Assembly (NCBI GenBank): GCA_022600335.1
Contig: JAHZKN010000235.1
Location: forward strand, 1 to 6,004
Direction: 5' to 3'
Length of the DNA: 6,004 nucleotides
DNA from: Alphaproteobacteria bacterium
Lineage (GTDB): Bacteria; Pseudomonadota; Alphaproteobacteria; Rhizobiales; Hyphomicrobiaceae
The notes beneath the pieces are model-generated. The model was given only the letters and a program-made list of their open reading frames with translations. It did not search any database and was not told the origin of the DNA. The position numbers were made by a program, and so were the translations under genes. This document shows, one piece after another, positions 1-6,001 of the stretch; the first letter of the stretch is position 1; each line of letters starts with the position of its first letter.

Positions 1-356
1 ATGATTCCTTGGAGCCGAACGACAGCATCTTAGAGGCAAAAACCATAGCCTCCGGCAAAGCCATCAAAGCTGCGATTATGGATGGCAAAGACTTTGACTT
101 TTATCGACTCGAAGCCGACGACGAGGCCAAGCAACTCGAGGTCAAGATCACCAATCTCTCAACAACACTGCGCCCACATATCGTCGTGTTCGATGGCAAC
201 AAATCCAACATCGGATCGTTCACCAACAAGACCGGTGGCGCGGACCTCATATCGACCGCTAAAACGCCGCCTGGATCAGCCGTCTACCTGCGCATCCAGG
301 ATTACTATACGTCCGCCGGCGGTGCATACGAGATCACCGCAACATTCAAGCCTTGA
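1..356 (+). CDS. C-terminal part of a secreted protein with a PPC-like domain (5' end outside window)
   Basis: The frame is already open at the left edge, so this is the tail of a longer gene; the TTG at 9 is probably internal. The visible ~118 residues begin with EPNDS. That motif, followed by an 'A..I..G..I.A.I...D.DFYRLEA' pattern, then L-V-I strands and a closing 'VYLRIQDYYTSAGGAYEITATF', is the usual look of bacterial pre-peptidase C-terminal (PPC-like) domains. These are small beta-sandwiches appended to secreted proteases and other exported proteins. The domain ends right at the stop, as expected for a C-terminal accessory module. The catalytic or main domain is not in the window, so the protein's function cannot be told. 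The family call is from motif recognition only. No obvious intrinsic terminator follows the stop. Confidence 0.72.
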   Translation, partial: DSLEPNDSILEAKTIASGKAIKAAIMDGKDFDFYRLEADDEAKQLEVKITNLSTTLRPHIVVFDGNKSNIGSFTNKTGGADLISTAKTPPGSAVYLRIQDYYTSAGGAYEITATFKP

Positions 357-570
357 TCCCTAATGAATGCCGCGTCCGACTCACTATTCCGTGAGCGGAG
401 CGTGCTTGCACAACAACACTCCACATGAGTCGCCTGATTCGAAGGCCTGAGGCATTGAAGCGGGCACCCGAATCGGCCCGAGGTCACATCGACCGCCCTC
501 AAAAGGTGCGGCAGATGAGAAATTGCGCCTGCTTTAACAACCAAAGCAGGCTGCAGCGGGGGCTGGTGAC
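357..570. other. Intergenic region between PPC-domain gene and autotransporter
   Basis: I see no protein gene of its own here. The most regular structure is the hairpin at 527-551, listed separately. A weaker imperfect stem pairs 434-441 with 469-476 (eight pairs including one T-G, around a 27-base interior), and a 5-bp stem pairs 380-384 with 391-395. A TTGCAC at 406-411 resembles a -35 box, but no acceptable -10 box lies 16-18 bases downstream, so I do not assign a promoter. The autotransporter may still be transcribed from within this gap, or by read-through from the gene before it. Confidence 0.4.
527..551 (+). promoter_or_regulatory. Perfect 9-bp hairpin in the autotransporter leader
   Basis: Nine bases at 527-535 (GCCTGCTTT) are exactly the reverse complement of 543-551 (AAAGCAGGC), with a 7-base loop. 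The structure ends 19 bases before the ATG at 571 and six bases before the G-run (558-562) that is the only Shine-Dalgarno-like element. No T-run follows, so it is not a standard intrinsic terminator for the upstream gene. The position suggests an mRNA leader stem affecting stability or translation, or a protein-binding dyad. Its existence is directly visible; its role is inference. Confidence 0.45.
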
Positions 571-3006
571 ATGTGTAAGAAGAAGGCGAACTCGCCTTTT
601 GTTCTCTTATTGGCCGCGGCCGTTGTCTACTCGCTGGTGTCGTCGACCGCGTTCGCCGCTGATTTCACCGTGCAAAGCGGTCAGACGGTCAACGCACCAC
701 AAACGCTCAACACACCTGGCGATACCGGTACCATTGAAGCTGGCGGAACCATCAACACCGCGGGCGACGCCGTCAGTGCAACAGGTGGTGTGGATGGCGT
801 CACCGTCAACAACGACGGCACCGTGATCAGCACCAATCAGGATGCTGTAGACGTCAACAACGGCAATACGATCAACAACTCTGGGCTCCTGCAAAGCGGC
901 AACGGTGGCGGTGACGAGGGCATCGAGGGTGGATCAAACAACACCATCACAAACAGTGGCACGATCAGGAGCGCCAACGACGATGCCATCGACGTCCTCA
1001 ACAACAACGTCTTGAACAACTCCGGCACAATCCAGGGCGGCAATGGCGGCGGCGATAACGGCTTTGAGGCCGGCAATGGCAATACCATTTCGAACACCGG
1101 CAGCATTACAAGTGGCGGTGGCGACGCTATCAACGTCCAAAATAACAATTCAATCGGCAATTCAGGACTGATCCAAGGCGGCAACGGTAACAACGATGAA
1201 GCGATCTCGGCTGGGTCAAACAATACGATCACTAACAGCGGCACGATCAGAAGCGCCAACGATGATGCCATCGACGTGCTCGATAACAACGTCTTCAACA
1301 ACTCTGGAACGATTCAGGGCGGCAACGGCGGCGGTGATCGTGGCATTGAAGGCCGCGACGGGAACTCAATCACCAACACCGGCAGCATCACCAGCGGCGG
1401 CGATGATGGCATCAACGTGCGAGACAACAATTCAATTGTGAATTCAGGCCTTGTCCGAAGCGGCAACGGCGCTGACCAAGGTATCGTGGTGCGTGACAAC
1501 AACACGATTTTCAATGCCGGAACGATCATAAGTCAGAGCAGCGATGCTGTCAGGGGCCGCAACAATGTCTCTATCAACAACAGCGGCTTGATTCAGGGCG
1601 GTGCGACCGCCAATCAGCAAGGCGTTGATATCAATGCCAATGGAACCCTCGTCAATACGGGGCAGATCCTTGGTGGCGAAGCTGTTGAAATGGGCGTCAA
1701 CGGCACGCTCATAAACTCCGGCACAATCCAAAGTTTGCTAGGTCCCGGTGGAACAGCAATCGATTTTGTCGGCAACGGCAATGATACGCTGGCGCTGTCC
1801 GGTGCGTTTAATATCGTCGGCGCCATCAACTTCAGAGGCGGCACCGATACCATCTCTTATGGACCGGGCATCAGCTCCGCACTGACCTTTGGCATCGGTG
1901 GACTGCCCGAGAACATCGTCACAAGCGGCCAACCGTTTGCCGTTCTTGGCAATCAAATCGCCGTTCTTGATCCAACCGCACTTGCCCAAACCGATGAGAT
2001 GCTTGCCGATCTCACAAGCGGTATTTTCAATTCTGTGCATGCGCGGCTGCGCCTAGCTCGCTCACACGGTGGTTCAGGTGCGCAGTTTGGCGGGATAGGT
2101 CTTGGCGCGATGGGTCTTGGCGCAAGGAACATCAGTGCGCCAATGCATCTGATGCCAGAAGATTTCTCGAATTCTGCTTCCAGCGGGCACTCCAACGTTT
2201 GGGCGCAAGCCTTTGGCGGCCACCGTGATGACGATGCAAACGGAACAAGTCTGGCATCCACCCATAGCTATATCGGTGGCATAGTTGGCATGGATGGCTG
2301 GCTGACGCGTGGCGTACGTATCGGCGGCTTCGCCGGTGGCGCACAGGCTGACCTCGAGACCGCATTCGACAGCCAGGAACTCGACATCGAAAGCTTCTTT
2401 GGCGGCCTCTACACCAGCCTCTCGCACGGCAACTGGTTCGCCAATGTCATCGTTACAGCCGGTCAGAGCGACTACGACAGCACCCGCCGGGTGGCCAACA
2501 ACTTGGTCGCTGGCGGCATTCAATTGGGCACCGCCTCGTTTGACGGCACCTTTATTTCACCGGAAGTCACGGTCGGCACGACCATCAACCTCGGTTGGCT
2601 CTCCATTGAGCCCAGCGCCCGTCTGCGCTACGCGCACTTGTCCCTTGATGGCTATACCGAAACAGGTGCCTTGGGTAATCTCGCCATTGCCGATCGCGAT
2701 GTATCCTTATGGCTCGGCCGCGCCCAGGTTGCGTTTCCATTTACAAGCGCAGTTGGCACTTTATCACCGCGCGTCGGCATTGAAGCCTGGTCTTCTGATC
2801 ACGACACCATCTCAGCCATCCTGCTTGGACAGACCCTGTCCTTCAACCCAGGCGGACAGGATGATGAAGTCACCGGCTTTGTTGGCGCAACTGCATCAAC
2901 AAACTTGGGTGGCGGTGCCAGCGCGTTTGTCGACGGGGAAATCCACGTCGATGACGATGGATTTTCACGCGCCGAAGCACATGCTGGGTTCAAGATCCAG
3001 TTTTAG
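571..3006 (+). CDS. Type Va autotransporter with beta-helix repeat passenger (adhesin-like)
   Basis: This is a complete 811-residue autotransporter, exported by Sec and displayed through its own outer-membrane barrel. Residues 1-29 form a signal peptide: a KKK n-region, a hydrophobic core and AFA before the mature AD. Residues ~77-377 are repeats with the motif N-[ST]-I-x-N-[ST]-G-x-I, each repeat probably one turn of a parallel beta-helix. Residues ~401-428 (GNGNDTL, FRGGTDTI) match a block common at the end of such passengers. A helix at ~471-496 likely sits in the barrel pore. Residues ~541-811 fit an autotransporter beta-domain, starting SNVWAQAFGG and ending GFKIQF with the terminal Phe needed for barrel assembly. 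The ATG at 571 is the first possible start, because a stop lies in frame at 535-537; a weak G-run at 558-562 is the only SD candidate. No protease triad is apparent in the passenger, so I favour an adhesin or structural fibre. The ligand is unknown. Confidence 0.93.
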   Translation: MCKKKANSPFVLLLAAAVVYSLVSSTAFAADFTVQSGQTVNAPQTLNTPGDTGTIEAGGTINTAGDAVSATGGVDGVTVNNDGTVISTNQDAVDVNNGNTINNSGLLQSGNGGGDEGIEGGSNNTITNSGTIRSANDDAIDVLNNNVLNNSGTIQGGNGGGDNGFEAGNGNTISNTGSITSGGGDAINVQNNNSIGNSGLIQGGNGNNDEAISAGSNNTITNSGTIRSANDDAIDVLDNNVFNNSGTIQGGNGGGDRGIEGRDGNSITNTGSITSGGDDGINVRDNNSIVNSGLVRSGNGADQGIVVRDNNTIFNAGTIISQSSDAVRGRNNVSINNSGLIQGGATANQQGVDINANGTLVNTGQILGGEAVEMGVNGTLINSGTIQSLLGPGGTAIDFVGNGNDTLALSGAFNIVGAINFRGGTDTISYGPGISSALTFGIGGLPENIVTSGQPFAVLGNQIAVLDPTALAQTDEMLADLTSGIFNSVHARLRLARSHGGSGAQFGGIGLGAMGLGARNISAPMHLMPEDFSNSASSGHSNVWAQAFGGHRDDDANGTSLASTHSYIGGIVGMDGWLTRGVRIGGFAGGAQADLETAFDSQELDIESFFGGLYTSLSHGNWFANVIVTAGQSDYDSTRRVANNLVAGGIQLGTASFDGTFISPEVTVGTTINLGWLSIEPSARLRYAHLSLDGYTETGALGNLAIADRDVSLWLGRAQVAFPFTSAVGTLSPRVGIEAWSSDHDTISAILLGQTLSFNPGGQDDEVTGFVGATASTNLGGGASAFVDGEIHVDDDGFSRAEAHAGFKIQF
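799..1701 (+). repeat. Passenger repeat array with alternating 25/22-residue coils
   Basis: From residue 77 to 377 the autotransporter passenger divides into 13 consecutive coils, each anchored on N-x-I-x-N-[ST/D]-G. Counted by hand, coil lengths are 22, 25, 22, 25, 22, 25, 22, 25, 22, 24, 22, 25, 20. The long coils carry a GGNGGGD-type turn; the short coils carry [DG]DAIDV or [DG]D[AG]INV. The centre is a higher-order duplication: nt 865-1146 and 1147-1428 are two adjacent 282-bp copies (94 residues each), identical at 72 of 94 residues by hand count. The second coil of each copy is nearly invariant (21 of 22). The array decays towards the C-terminal side, where Asn-rich turns become less regular. 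Confidence 0.88.
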
Positions 3007-3043
3007 GACCCAAAATCTCACATCGATCGATTGCTGACACTTG

Positions 3044-3074
3044 GCAAGCGCACCAACGTCCCCGGCGCGCTTGC
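3044..3074. terminator. Candidate hairpin terminator between convergent genes
   Basis: GCAAGCGC at 3044-3051 pairs perfectly with GCGCTTGC at 3067-3074 around a 15-base loop. It lies 37 bases after the autotransporter stop and 35 bases beyond the receptor stop, almost central in the 103-base convergent spacer, which suits a bidirectional terminator or transcript-end structure. No T-run follows on either strand, so it does not meet the standard for an intrinsic terminator. It may be a 3'-end stabilising stem used with Rho. A separate 10-bp palindrome, ATCGATCGAT, lies at 3022-3031. Confidence 0.3.
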
Positions 3075-3109
3075 GGCTCGTCGTGTTACCGTCCGTCGCA
3101 ACCTGCACC

Positions 3110-5671
3110 CTAGAATTTCGCCCGGATTGTCGCGTAGGCTGAGAGTGGAGCACCAGGCGAGATATTATTGTTATTGTGCGCAGACGCGAAGTAGTCGATA
3201 TCAAATAGATTCTCGACATTAACCTGCGCATCCCAGTTCTCATTGATATCAAAATACAACGCCGCATCGACACGGGTGAAGCTTGGCACAATCACGGAGT
3301 TTGAAGTCGTCGGGAAGAATTCCGATTGGTAGACGACACCGACCCCTGCGCCAAACAGTTTGGTGAACTGGTACCGATTCCATACCGAAAACTGATTGAC
3401 AGGTGAGGATTCAACGGAATTGCCGAGGCGGTTGTTAGTATTGTCGCCATTATCCGTGATTTCAGAGATAATATGAGCATAACCCATATTGATCTGCCAC
3501 TCATCAGTAATGTAACCGGTGAGGCCGACCTCTCCGCCGCGCGTTTCTGTTTCACCCGACGCGACCTCTACGCCACCCACTCTGATAGGTTGGTTGACCC
3601 GATCAAGTTGGAACATCGCACCTGTGAGATAGAGCCTTGGCAACACGGCCCACTTAAAACCAACCTCGCGATTTTCAAACTCTTGTGGCTCGAAATCTTC
3701 TTCGTCCTCAAGGTTGGTAAATTGATCGCCAATCGATGGCAGAAACGACTTTGACCAACTTGCATAAAGTGACAGGGTGCTCGTTGGCTTAACAACGGCA
3801 CCGATACGCGGTGACCAGACATTGTCAACACGACTCGCTTGAAATCCGTTCAGAGCGTTTAGAAAATCAACATCAAACCGGTCGAAGCGAACACCTGCGA
3901 TCAACTCGAAATACTTGGTAATTTCGATCTGATCCTGGATGTAATACCCTTGCGTCTTGACGTCAGAATTCCGGTCCCGTGTTTGATTTGGAAAAATCAC
4001 ATTTTGAAAGTTGGTTGGATTAGCAATGTTAATCACAATGCCCCCGTCCGGACCTGCATCCGGAAAGATCGGAGTAAAGCGGGTCTCACGTGTGTCCTGC
4101 CATGAGAAATCAGCCCCAAACGCCATCGTGTGGTGCACCTGTTCAGTATTAAACTGGAAGGAAAAATCGGTTTGGCTGAAGAAACTTTTGCGATCCGTGT
4201 CGCTGTTGTAGCCACCGTCATCTCCATTAACAAGATTGCCGGGTTCACCGATTTCAAAATTTCCTGCTGCGTCAACGGACGATCCCGGAAAAATATTTTG
4301 ATAGAACTTGTCATAGTCGTTGTAGGAAATGTGCTGGCGGAACTTCAGACCCGACGTAAACTCATGCTCTAATGTGGCGGTCGCAACATGACCTCTGAAT
4401 TCAGTGAAGCTCACATCCGGGTTGCCAAAAAATGTATCTTGGAAACCTTTGAGCGGCGTGTTGGTTGCAGCAACAGATGGTACGCCACGATCCACTGTCC
4501 GATTGTCGTAGTGATACTGATAACTGGCACGGAACAGGGTTTTTGGACTGAGCTTGACTGCAATCGTTGGGTTAATGCCATAACGATCCAACTCAAAGAA
4601 GTCGCGGAAGTTCTCTGAGTCTTCGTACATCGCATTCAAACGCACAGCGAAATCGTTGGTCACACCTTGCCCAACGTCCAGCGTCACACGTTTGCGATCA
4701 TACATGCCAAAGTTGATTGACGCGTCTTGGATATCGCGCCACTCGGCTTTCTTGGTCACACGGTTGACAATACCACCACCGCCGCCACGACCGAAGATCA
4801 GTGCAGCCGGACCTTTGAGAACTTCGACTGCCTCAATATTGTACAAGTCACGGAAGTACTGGATGTCGTCGCGCACGCCATCAGTAAAGAAATCGGCATT
4901 GGTCTCTTGCCCGCGAATGGTGATTTGATCGCGATGGCCTTCACCTTGTTGCACCGTCACACCGGGCACGTATTGCAACGCTTGGCCTAGATTTTCATGG
5001 CCCTGATCCTGAAACTGATCCTTGGTCACGATTGAAATCGTCTGCGGGACATTTTGGATTTTGGTGTTGGTTTTGGTGAATGTTGAGGATGCGCCGGCAA
5101 CGTAGCCATCCACATCGGTCGTTCCTGTACCGAGCGACCCACGCACGGCTTCACCGCTGCGCTTGGCCAATTCCGCCCGTTCAATGTCGTCTTCAAAGTC
5201 ATCATCTTCAGCAAATACGGCACCCTGGCTGGCAGCACTTGGCGCTGAGGTCTGGGCCGCTTTCTTTTTCTTCTTTTTCGGCTCTGGTGTGAACGCTGGC
5301 TCCTGTGCTGCCGACTTTTTACTGTCACTATCGCCGGTGTCCGGCTCCGCCGCCTCAATTGTCACTGTCGGAATAGAGTCCTCATCCGAGGCATCGGTAG
5401 ACGTTTCAGATCCTGCAACCGGTTCGCTTGTTTGAGCTGGAGCGGCGTCATCTGTGCCCGTCGTGCTTTGTCCCCATACAGGCGTGTTCAGCGCAAGGGG
5501 AAGCGCCAATACCAACGCGCGCACGCTGGCTGAGTGAAGCGCACCCTTCGGAAGCGCCTTGCTGGCAACCTTCAAAAAAATTGGATCTGTGGATTGTACG
5601 GCGTTTGCTTGCGTGGAATTCAAGCACGAGGCGCAGCCGAGCTGCCGCGCCAGCAGAGAGAGAAAAAACAT
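3110..5671 (-). CDS. TonB-dependent siderophore receptor (catecholate, Fiu-like)
   Basis: This 853-residue outer-membrane receptor probably imports ferric siderophores using TonB-ExbB-ExbD energy. A signal peptide spans ~44-67 (hydrophobic core RALVLALPLAL, likely cut at VWG|QS). A TonB-box candidate PTVTIEA lies at 101-107. It is followed by an unusual ~95-residue linker with six lysines (132-137) and an acidic patch EDDDFEDDIE (155-164). The plug covers ~203-310: KIQNVPQTISIVTKDQF, TIRGQETNADFFTDGVRDD, then VEVLKGPAALIFGRG. The barrel runs to 853, with the NLFDIDYF block near the end and final AKF. The DGVRDD-YFRDLYN-VEVLKGP string is what I associate with Fiu-type catecholate receptors; substrate remains inference. 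No N-terminal STN signalling domain is seen, so FecA-type control through an anti-sigma factor is unlikely. The ATG at 5671 has only a weak GGGG upstream. A TTG at 5575 (residue 33) would give a shorter, more typical signal peptide, so the start is uncertain. Confidence 0.93.
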   Translation of the reverse strand: MFFLSLLARQLGCASCLNSTQANAVQSTDPIFLKVASKALPKGALHSASVRALVLALPLALNTPVWGQSTTGTDDAAPAQTSEPVAGSETSTDASDEDSIPTVTIEAAEPDTGDSDSKKSAAQEPAFTPEPKKKKKKAAQTSAPSAASQGAVFAEDDDFEDDIERAELAKRSGEAVRGSLGTGTTDVDGYVAGASSTFTKTNTKIQNVPQTISIVTKDQFQDQGHENLGQALQYVPGVTVQQGEGHRDQITIRGQETNADFFTDGVRDDIQYFRDLYNIEAVEVLKGPAALIFGRGGGGGIVNRVTKKAEWRDIQDASINFGMYDRKRVTLDVGQGVTNDFAVRLNAMYEDSENFRDFFELDRYGINPTIAVKLSPKTLFRASYQYHYDNRTVDRGVPSVAATNTPLKGFQDTFFGNPDVSFTEFRGHVATATLEHEFTSGLKFRQHISYNDYDKFYQNIFPGSSVDAAGNFEIGEPGNLVNGDDGGYNSDTDRKSFFSQTDFSFQFNTEQVHHTMAFGADFSWQDTRETRFTPIFPDAGPDGGIVINIANPTNFQNVIFPNQTRDRNSDVKTQGYYIQDQIEITKYFELIAGVRFDRFDVDFLNALNGFQASRVDNVWSPRIGAVVKPTSTLSLYASWSKSFLPSIGDQFTNLEDEEDFEPQEFENREVGFKWAVLPRLYLTGAMFQLDRVNQPIRVGGVEVASGETETRGGEVGLTGYITDEWQINMGYAHIISEITDNGDNTNNRLGNSVESSPVNQFSVWNRYQFTKLFGAGVGVVYQSEFFPTTSNSVIVPSFTRVDAALYFDINENWDAQVNVENLFDIDYFASAHNNNNISPGAPLSAYATIRAKF

Positions 5672-5803
5672 ACTTTACCCCAATGGAAGAGAGTCAAGGT
5701 CTCAGGATCAGGTGCCTTCGTTGTTGGAAGGCTGAACGACAGCGGTGTCGCACGCGTGAGCTGATACGGACTCGTCGCAAACCATTCAAGCGGAATGCAA
5801 CTG
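5672..5803 (-). promoter_or_regulatory. Structured 5' leader of the receptor mRNA
   Basis: If transcription starts near 5803 (see promoter), the receptor mRNA has a ~130-nt leader. Two small perfect hairpins lie in it: 5714-5719 with 5727-5732 (6 bp, 7-base loop) and 5737-5741 with 5746-5750 (5 bp, 4-base loop). It also includes one arm of the inverted repeat at 5757-5782. I recognise no known riboswitch in it. Leader boundaries depend on the promoter prediction and are inference. Confidence 0.3.
5757..5782 (+). repeat. Left arm of imperfect 26-bp inverted repeat
   Basis: The core 5766-5782 (ACGGACTCGTCGCAAAC) matches the reverse complement of 5976-5992 at 16 of 17 positions. Extended outward to 5757-5782, 22 of 26 positions match 6001-5976 read on the minus strand. 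Both arms point inwards and enclose the promoter, the dyad and the tRNA-like gene. This is far better than expected by chance in so short an interval. It could be the terminal repeat of a ~245-bp non-autonomous element, a duplicated control site, or two halves of a long RNA stem. Confidence 0.6.
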
Positions 5804-5820
5804 TTTGGAATTATTCAAAT
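5804..5820 (-). promoter_or_regulatory. Irr/ICE-like operator candidate at the receptor promoter
   Basis: TTTGGAATTATTCAAAT on the plus strand agrees with the alphaproteobacterial iron-control-element pattern TTTAGAANNNTTCTAAA at 11 of 14 fixed positions, recalled from literature on Irr, the haem/iron-responsive Fur-family regulator. It covers the predicted -10 box and the start point, a usual place for a repressor. A second half-site-like TTCTAA follows at 5820-5825. RirA, Fur or another regulator could also be responsible; the assignment rests on motif resemblance plus the iron-uptake gene downstream. Confidence 0.4.
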
Positions 5821-5837
5821 TCTAATGCGATGCTCAA
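5810..5837 (-). promoter_or_regulatory. Sigma-70-type promoter candidate for the siderophore receptor
   Basis: On the minus strand, TTGAGC (5837-5832) matches four of six bases of the -35 consensus. AATAAT (5815-5810) matches five of six of the -10 consensus, with a 16-base spacer. Start of transcription would fall near 5803. The -35 box overlaps the dyad at 5823-5853 and the -10 box lies in the ICE-like palindrome, so both could control access of RNA polymerase. Confidence 0.42.
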
Positions 5838-5853
5838 AAGGCACATCGCATTA
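5823..5853. promoter_or_regulatory. Perfect 10-bp dyad with 11-bp spacer, probable operator
   Basis: TAATGCGATG at 5823-5832 is exactly repeated in inverse as CATCGCATTA at 5844-5853. The half-site centres are 21 bp apart, two helical turns, so a dimer pair could bind both on one face of the DNA. The dyad straddles the predicted -35 box of the receptor promoter. No T-run follows, and a terminator is not expected here. I do not recognise the half-site as belonging to a particular regulator. Confidence 0.55.
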
Positions 5854-5893
5854 ACGCTGGCGCGAGGTGCAAATAATTCTACGGTCTGAGGAT

Positions 5894-5968
5894 TGCCCTG
5901 GGCGGGAATCGAACCCCACGAAACCTCATTCAAAAAACGAGGCGGTCTTGCCACTAAACGACCAGGGC
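5894..5968 (-). tRNA. tRNA-like gene with atypical anticodon and T arms (possible pseudo-tRNA)
   Basis: The 75 bases fold as a recognisable cloverleaf. A perfect 7-bp acceptor stem (GCCCTGG with CCAGGGC) carries discriminator A. A D arm GTTT-AGTGGCA-AGAC resembles that of tRNA-Glu. The T-loop is TTCGATT. Two arms are abnormal. The anticodon stem pairs GCCTCGT with ATGAGGT (7 bp, two of them G-T), two pairs longer than usual, leaving loop TTTTTGA, which would read TTT (Lys) by position. With the normal 5 bp the loop would be 11 bases. The T-stem either loses two pairs (3 bp) or needs an extra G in the loop. CCA is not encoded after A. It may be a decayed tRNA, a tRNA-derived regulatory RNA, or a functional but unusual tRNA; I would not assign an amino acid. 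Confidence 0.6.
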
Positions 5969-5975
5969 GACCTCT

Positions 5976-6001
5976 GTTTGCCACGAGTCCGTGCCTGCTC
6001 A
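5976..6001 (-). repeat. Right arm of imperfect 26-bp inverted repeat
   Basis: This arm faces the one at 5757-5782. Its core 5976-5992 (GTTTGCCACGAGTCCGT) differs from perfect inversion at one base. It ends seven bases before the first base of the tRNA-like gene, so it is immediately upstream of that gene in its direction of reading. The window stops three bases beyond the arm, so any target-site duplication or extension on this side cannot be assessed. Confidence 0.6.

Noticed and set aside
400..440. Promoter with TTGCAC at 406-411 for the autotransporter
   Set aside because: No -10-like hexamer occurs at an acceptable distance.
837..1301. Antisense open frame of 154 codons under the passenger repeats
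   Set aside because: Its Leu/Pro-rich periodic translation simply mirrors the Asn/Gly repeats of the sense gene, and it has no independent support.
865..1428. Possible CRISPR-like or tandem DNA array
   Set aside because: The repeats are in frame, 282 bp long and fully translated in the autotransporter passenger; there are no short repeats with unique spacers.
2309..3037. A 242-codon open frame in the +2 frame of the autotransporter barrel
   Set aside because: It lies wholly over the clearly coding barrel frame apart from its last bases. Its translation is rich in Ser, Pro and Arg with no recognisable domain.
5757..5782. tmRNA tag or resume-codon resemblance (GCAAAC)
   Set aside because: The following codons do not give a tag-like peptide, and no tmRNA ends are present.
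5428..5889. Plus-strand open frame of 153 codons overlapping the receptor start and upstream region
   Set aside because: It is Arg/Ser-rich without a domain, and overlaps the antisense receptor gene and its promoter elements.
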